A stretch of 64,000 nt of DNA from an uncultured Acetatifactor sp. (GTDB lineage Bacteria; Bacillota; Clostridia; Lachnospirales; Lachnospiraceae): the NCBI GenBank assembly GCA_910580225.1, contig CAJTXE010000001.1:1-64000 (forward strand), given 5' to 3'. The position numbers and the translations under genes are program-made. Of this stretch, positions 61,653 to 64,000 are shown piece after piece (positions within the stretch are counted from its first letter, which is position 1; each line of letters begins with the position of its first letter). A model generated the notes under the pieces. The model was not told the origin of the DNA. It saw only the letters and a program-made list of their open reading frames with translations, and searched no databases.

Positions 61653-63851
61653 ATGGGAGAGACTGACTACAGGGAAGCTTACGAACAGGAACATTTGAAA
61701 TGTGCGGATCTGGCAGGCAGGGTGGCGGATCTGGAGGCAAAAAACGAGGAGCTGGAGTGGAAATTGAACCGGATCAAAGGCAATCCCATCTGGAAGCTCA
61801 GCAAACCGGCCAGAAACGGGATTCACTGGGCAATCCGTCAGCGGGACCGTCTGCGTAACTGCGGAGGTCCCAGGGGGGTGCTGCAGAAGATAGCCTACAA
61901 GAAACGGGAGAGGGAGGCTATGAAGCAGTTCGGCACCCGGAGCTTTCCTTCCCCGGAGCAGGCTGCGGCAGAGCGGGATACGATATTTCCAAGGATGGTG
62001 AAGATCAGTATCCTGGTGCCTTTATGGAACAATCCGAAGGAATTTCAGATCGAGATGCTGGATTCCGTTATGAACCAGACCTATCGGAACTGGGAGCTGT
62101 GTCTGGCGGACGGTTCCGACGAGGCTCACAGCTATCTGGGCGAAATCTGCAGAGAGTACGCTGCCCGGTCCGAAGGCAGAATTGTGTATCGGCATCTGGA
62201 GAAAAATGACGGCATAGCCGGCAATACCAACGCCTGTCTTCAGATGGCCACGGGAGAGTATATCGGATTGCTGGACCAGGACGATCTCCTGCATCCCAGC
62301 GTGCTCTACGAATATGTGAAGGCTATCAACGAACAGAATGCAGATTATCTGTATTGCGATGAGACTACCTTTAAGAGCGGAGATATCAACCATATGCTCA
62401 CGATGCATTTTAAGCCGGACTATGCGCCGGATAATCTGCGTGCCAATAATTACATTTGCCATTTCAGTGTCTTTTCCAGGAAACTCCTGGACGGTACGGA
62501 GCTGTTTCGGAAGAAGTTCGACGGCAGCCAGGACCATGACATGATCCTTCGGCTTACGGATCATGCGCAGAAGGTGGTTCATGTGCCCAGGCTGATGTAC
62601 TATTGGAGAAGTCATGCCGGCTCTGTAGCTTCCAATATTGAGGCCAAGCCTTATGCCATCGAGGCGGCTAAGGGTGCAGTGGCGGAGCATCTGCGAAAGC
62701 ATGGCTATGAGCATTTCAAAATCGAAAGTACCAGGGCTTTTGAGACGATTTTTCGGATCCGTTATCAGATTATCGGTACACCGAAGATTTCTATTGTGAT
62801 TGCCAATAAGGATCATGCAGAGGATCTGCGGCGCTGTGTAACCTCCATTCTGGAGAAATCAACCTATGATAACTATGAAATTATAATCGTAGAAAACAAC
62901 AGTACATCGGTGGAAATCAGGGAATATTACAGTCAGCTTCTGGGGTATGATTATGGCCGGGCTCTGGAGGCAGCAGAAGGTGGGGCTGAAGCAGACAGAA
63001 TTGTTTCCGGGAGCATTCTTATCAACGGAGCAGAGGAAAGGATGGCTGCGGATGGGGGAGCCGGAAGTTCCGGCGGAAGCCAGGCGGAGAGAGAAGCGGG
63101 AACAGGGGGAGCTGTTTTGCGGGAAAACGGACTTCTTCACAGCAGAGACGGCAGAATCGGCATTGTCACATATCGCGGAGGCTTCAACTACTCTGCCATC
63201 AACAATTTGGGTGTGCAATATGCGTCCGGTGAATATGTGCTGCTACTGAACAATGATACCGAAGTCATCACGGTGACCTGGATGGAGGAGCTGCTGATGT
63301 ACGCCCAGCGTGAGGATGTGGGGGCCGTGGGGGCCAAGCTCTTTTACGCGGATAAAACCATCCAGCATGCAGGCGTGGTCATAGGATTAGGCGCCCACAG
63401 AACGGCAGGTCATGTCCATTATAAGCAGCATCGCCAGAACCTGGGTTATATGGGACGGCTGTGCTATGCCCAGGATATGACTGCAGTAACCGGAGCCTGT
63501 CTGATGGTAAAGAAATGCCTGTATCAGTCTGTGGGAGGCCTGGATGAGACTTTTGCAGTGTCTCTGAATGATGTGGACTTCTGTCTCCAGCTGCGGGAGA
63601 GGGGGCTGCTGAACGTTTTCACCCCTTTTGCCGAGCTGTTTCACTATGAGTCTGCTTCCAGGGGACTGGATACGGAGGGGGAACGTGCGCGCCGCTATGA
63701 TCGGGAATCTGCTGCGTTCCGAAATAAGTGGAAAGCGGTGCTGGAAGCGGGAGATCCGTATTTTAATCCCAACTTTTCTCTTGACAGAAGTGATTTTTCA
63801 CTGAACTTGATTATTCTTTCAATCCATGATAAAATAAGAACAGATTGTTGA
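61653..63851 (+). CDS. Two-domain family 2 glycosyltransferase
   Basis: 732 residues. A predicted coiled coil at about 10-45 (CADLAGRVADLEAKNEELEWKL-like heptads), then GT2 domain 1 at about 112-340 (ISILVPLWNNPKEF; GLLDQDDLLHP) and domain 2 at about 380-700 (ISIVIANKDHAEDL; LLNNDTEVI; NDVDFCLQLRERG). An inserted Gly/Glu-rich piece at 437-491 splits domain 2. Such double enzymes act as processive or dual-linkage transferases in ABC-exported glycans (rhamnan-type). GGAAAGGA precedes the ATG. It follows the methyltransferase-kinase by 206 bases with nothing notable between. Confidence 0.88.
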   Translation: MGETDYREAYEQEHLKCADLAGRVADLEAKNEELEWKLNRIKGNPIWKLSKPARNGIHWAIRQRDRLRNCGGPRGVLQKIAYKKREREAMKQFGTRSFPSPEQAAAERDTIFPRMVKISILVPLWNNPKEFQIEMLDSVMNQTYRNWELCLADGSDEAHSYLGEICREYAARSEGRIVYRHLEKNDGIAGNTNACLQMATGEYIGLLDQDDLLHPSVLYEYVKAINEQNADYLYCDETTFKSGDINHMLTMHFKPDYAPDNLRANNYICHFSVFSRKLLDGTELFRKKFDGSQDHDMILRLTDHAQKVVHVPRLMYYWRSHAGSVASNIEAKPYAIEAAKGAVAEHLRKHGYEHFKIESTRAFETIFRIRYQIIGTPKISIVIANKDHAEDLRRCVTSILEKSTYDNYEIIIVENNSTSVEIREYYSQLLGYDYGRALEAAEGGAEADRIVSGSILINGAEERMAADGGAGSSGGSQAEREAGTGGAVLRENGLLHSRDGRIGIVTYRGGFNYSAINNLGVQYASGEYVLLLNNDTEVITVTWMEELLMYAQREDVGAVGAKLFYADKTIQHAGVVIGLGAHRTAGHVHYKQHRQNLGYMGRLCYAQDMTAVTGACLMVKKCLYQSVGGLDETFAVSLNDVDFCLQLRERGLLNVFTPFAELFHYESASRGLDTEGERARRYDRESAAFRNKWKAVLEAGDPYFNPNFSLDRSDFSLNLIILSIHDKIRTDC
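63807..63835 (+). promoter_or_regulatory. Promoter for the right-edge sensor gene
   Basis: TTGATT (63807-63812), 17-base spacer, TAAAAT (63830-63835) preceded by TGA (extended -10). It lies inside the end of the glycosyltransferase gene, 41 bases before the ATG at 63877, and would make the next gene a separate unit. Confidence 0.6.
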
Positions 63852-63876
63852 AGAATTGGTATCAGGGAGAACTTGC

Positions 63877-64000
63877 ATGGATATCAGAGATTACGAGAAG
63901 ATTTTGGATTCCATACCGCAGGCCGGGGTTTATGTCATCCGGGAAGAAAATCATGAAATTTTATATTTTAACAGCCGGATCAGGCAGATGGTGCCCAGGG
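63877..64000 (+). CDS. PAS-domain sensor protein, N-terminal fragment (cut by window end)
   Basis: 41 codons remain, opening MDIRDYEKILDSIPQAG and continuing VYVIREENHEILYFNSR, the usual start of a PAS-type sensing domain in Clostridia signalling proteins such as GGDEF/EAL or kinase proteins. The output domain is beyond the window. GGGAG lies about eight bases upstream. It probably belongs to regulation and not to the glycan pathway itself. Confidence 0.6.
   Translation, partial: MDIRDYEKILDSIPQAGVYVIREENHEILYFNSRIRQMVPR

Noticed and set aside
63781..63786. TTGACA near the end of the double GT2 gene
   Set aside because: No -10 hexamer at 16-18 bases; the TTGATT/TAAAAT pair just downstream is a better promoter.

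Overview
The window looks like one contiguous surface-glycan biosynthesis locus from a Gram-positive gut-type Clostridia, most likely Lachnospiraceae. I infer this from the strong AGGAGG-type ribosome binding sites, consensus sigma-A promoters (TTGACA-N17-TATAAT type), an EpsG-family polymerase, secreted GH25 and GH73 murein hydrolases with BIG2, SH3 and cell-wall-binding modules, a BlaI/MecI regulator, and the absence of any outer-membrane export gene. The first 35 bases are an exact Illumina adapter tail, so base 1 is an assembly edge and the first gene is cut. I saw no tRNA, rRNA, CRISPR array or insertion sequence.

Layout. Bases 37-7557: priming sugar-phosphate transferase (cut), Wzz-like chain-length protein with a degenerate kinase domain, EpsG-like polymerase and four glycosyltransferases, mostly in ATGA-overlapped order. 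Bases 7759-11542: secreted GH73 glucosaminidase and a Pro/Thr-rich lipoprotein. Bases 11689-18208: PseB, a BlaI-type regulator, Gmd, Glf, ManC and PseC (precursors for pseudaminic acid, GDP-6-deoxyhexose and galactofuranose). Bases 18316-24256: polyprenyl-phosphate glycosyltransferases, a GNAT and large membrane proteins. Bases 24312-25832 (minus strand): SGNH hydrolase. Bases 25983-36072: GT52-type transferase, PglK-like ABC flippase, GT2, PseF, an FkbH-like HAD protein, an acyl carrier protein, PseH, PseI and PseG. Bases 36229-44420: second SGNH protein, GtrII/GtrB pair, WecE-type aminotransferase and three membrane proteins. Bases 44409-45533 (minus): a third SGNH-fold protein that has lost catalytic residues. 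Bases 45782-52057: large membrane-anchored GH25 lysozyme and a zinc-ribbon/TPM membrane pair. Bases 52348-56450: rmlB, rmlA, a second GH25 lysozyme and rmlC. Bases 56447-63851: Wzm/Wzt ABC exporter with a carbohydrate-binding tail, a WbdD-like methyltransferase-kinase and a two-domain GT2. The right edge cuts a PAS-type sensor gene.

How it works together (inference). PseB, PseC, PseH, PseG, PseI and PseF together form a complete CMP-pseudaminic acid pathway, split over 25 kb. An FkbH-like protein and its own acyl carrier protein sit between pseF and pseH, which suggests that a glyceryl-type acyl group may be attached to the sugar in place of acetyl. The GT52-type enzyme is the natural candidate to transfer the activated sugar. 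Two assembly routes are present: a polymerase route (priming transferase, Wzz-like, EpsG, PglK-like flippase) and an ABC route (Wzm/Wzt with recognition domain plus a capping methyltransferase-kinase). GtrB/GtrII and other polyprenyl-phosphate enzymes probably decorate the product outside the membrane. Unrelated enzymes here repeatedly carry acidic or glycine-rich low-complexity insertions and short tandem repeats, which looks like a habit of this lineage.
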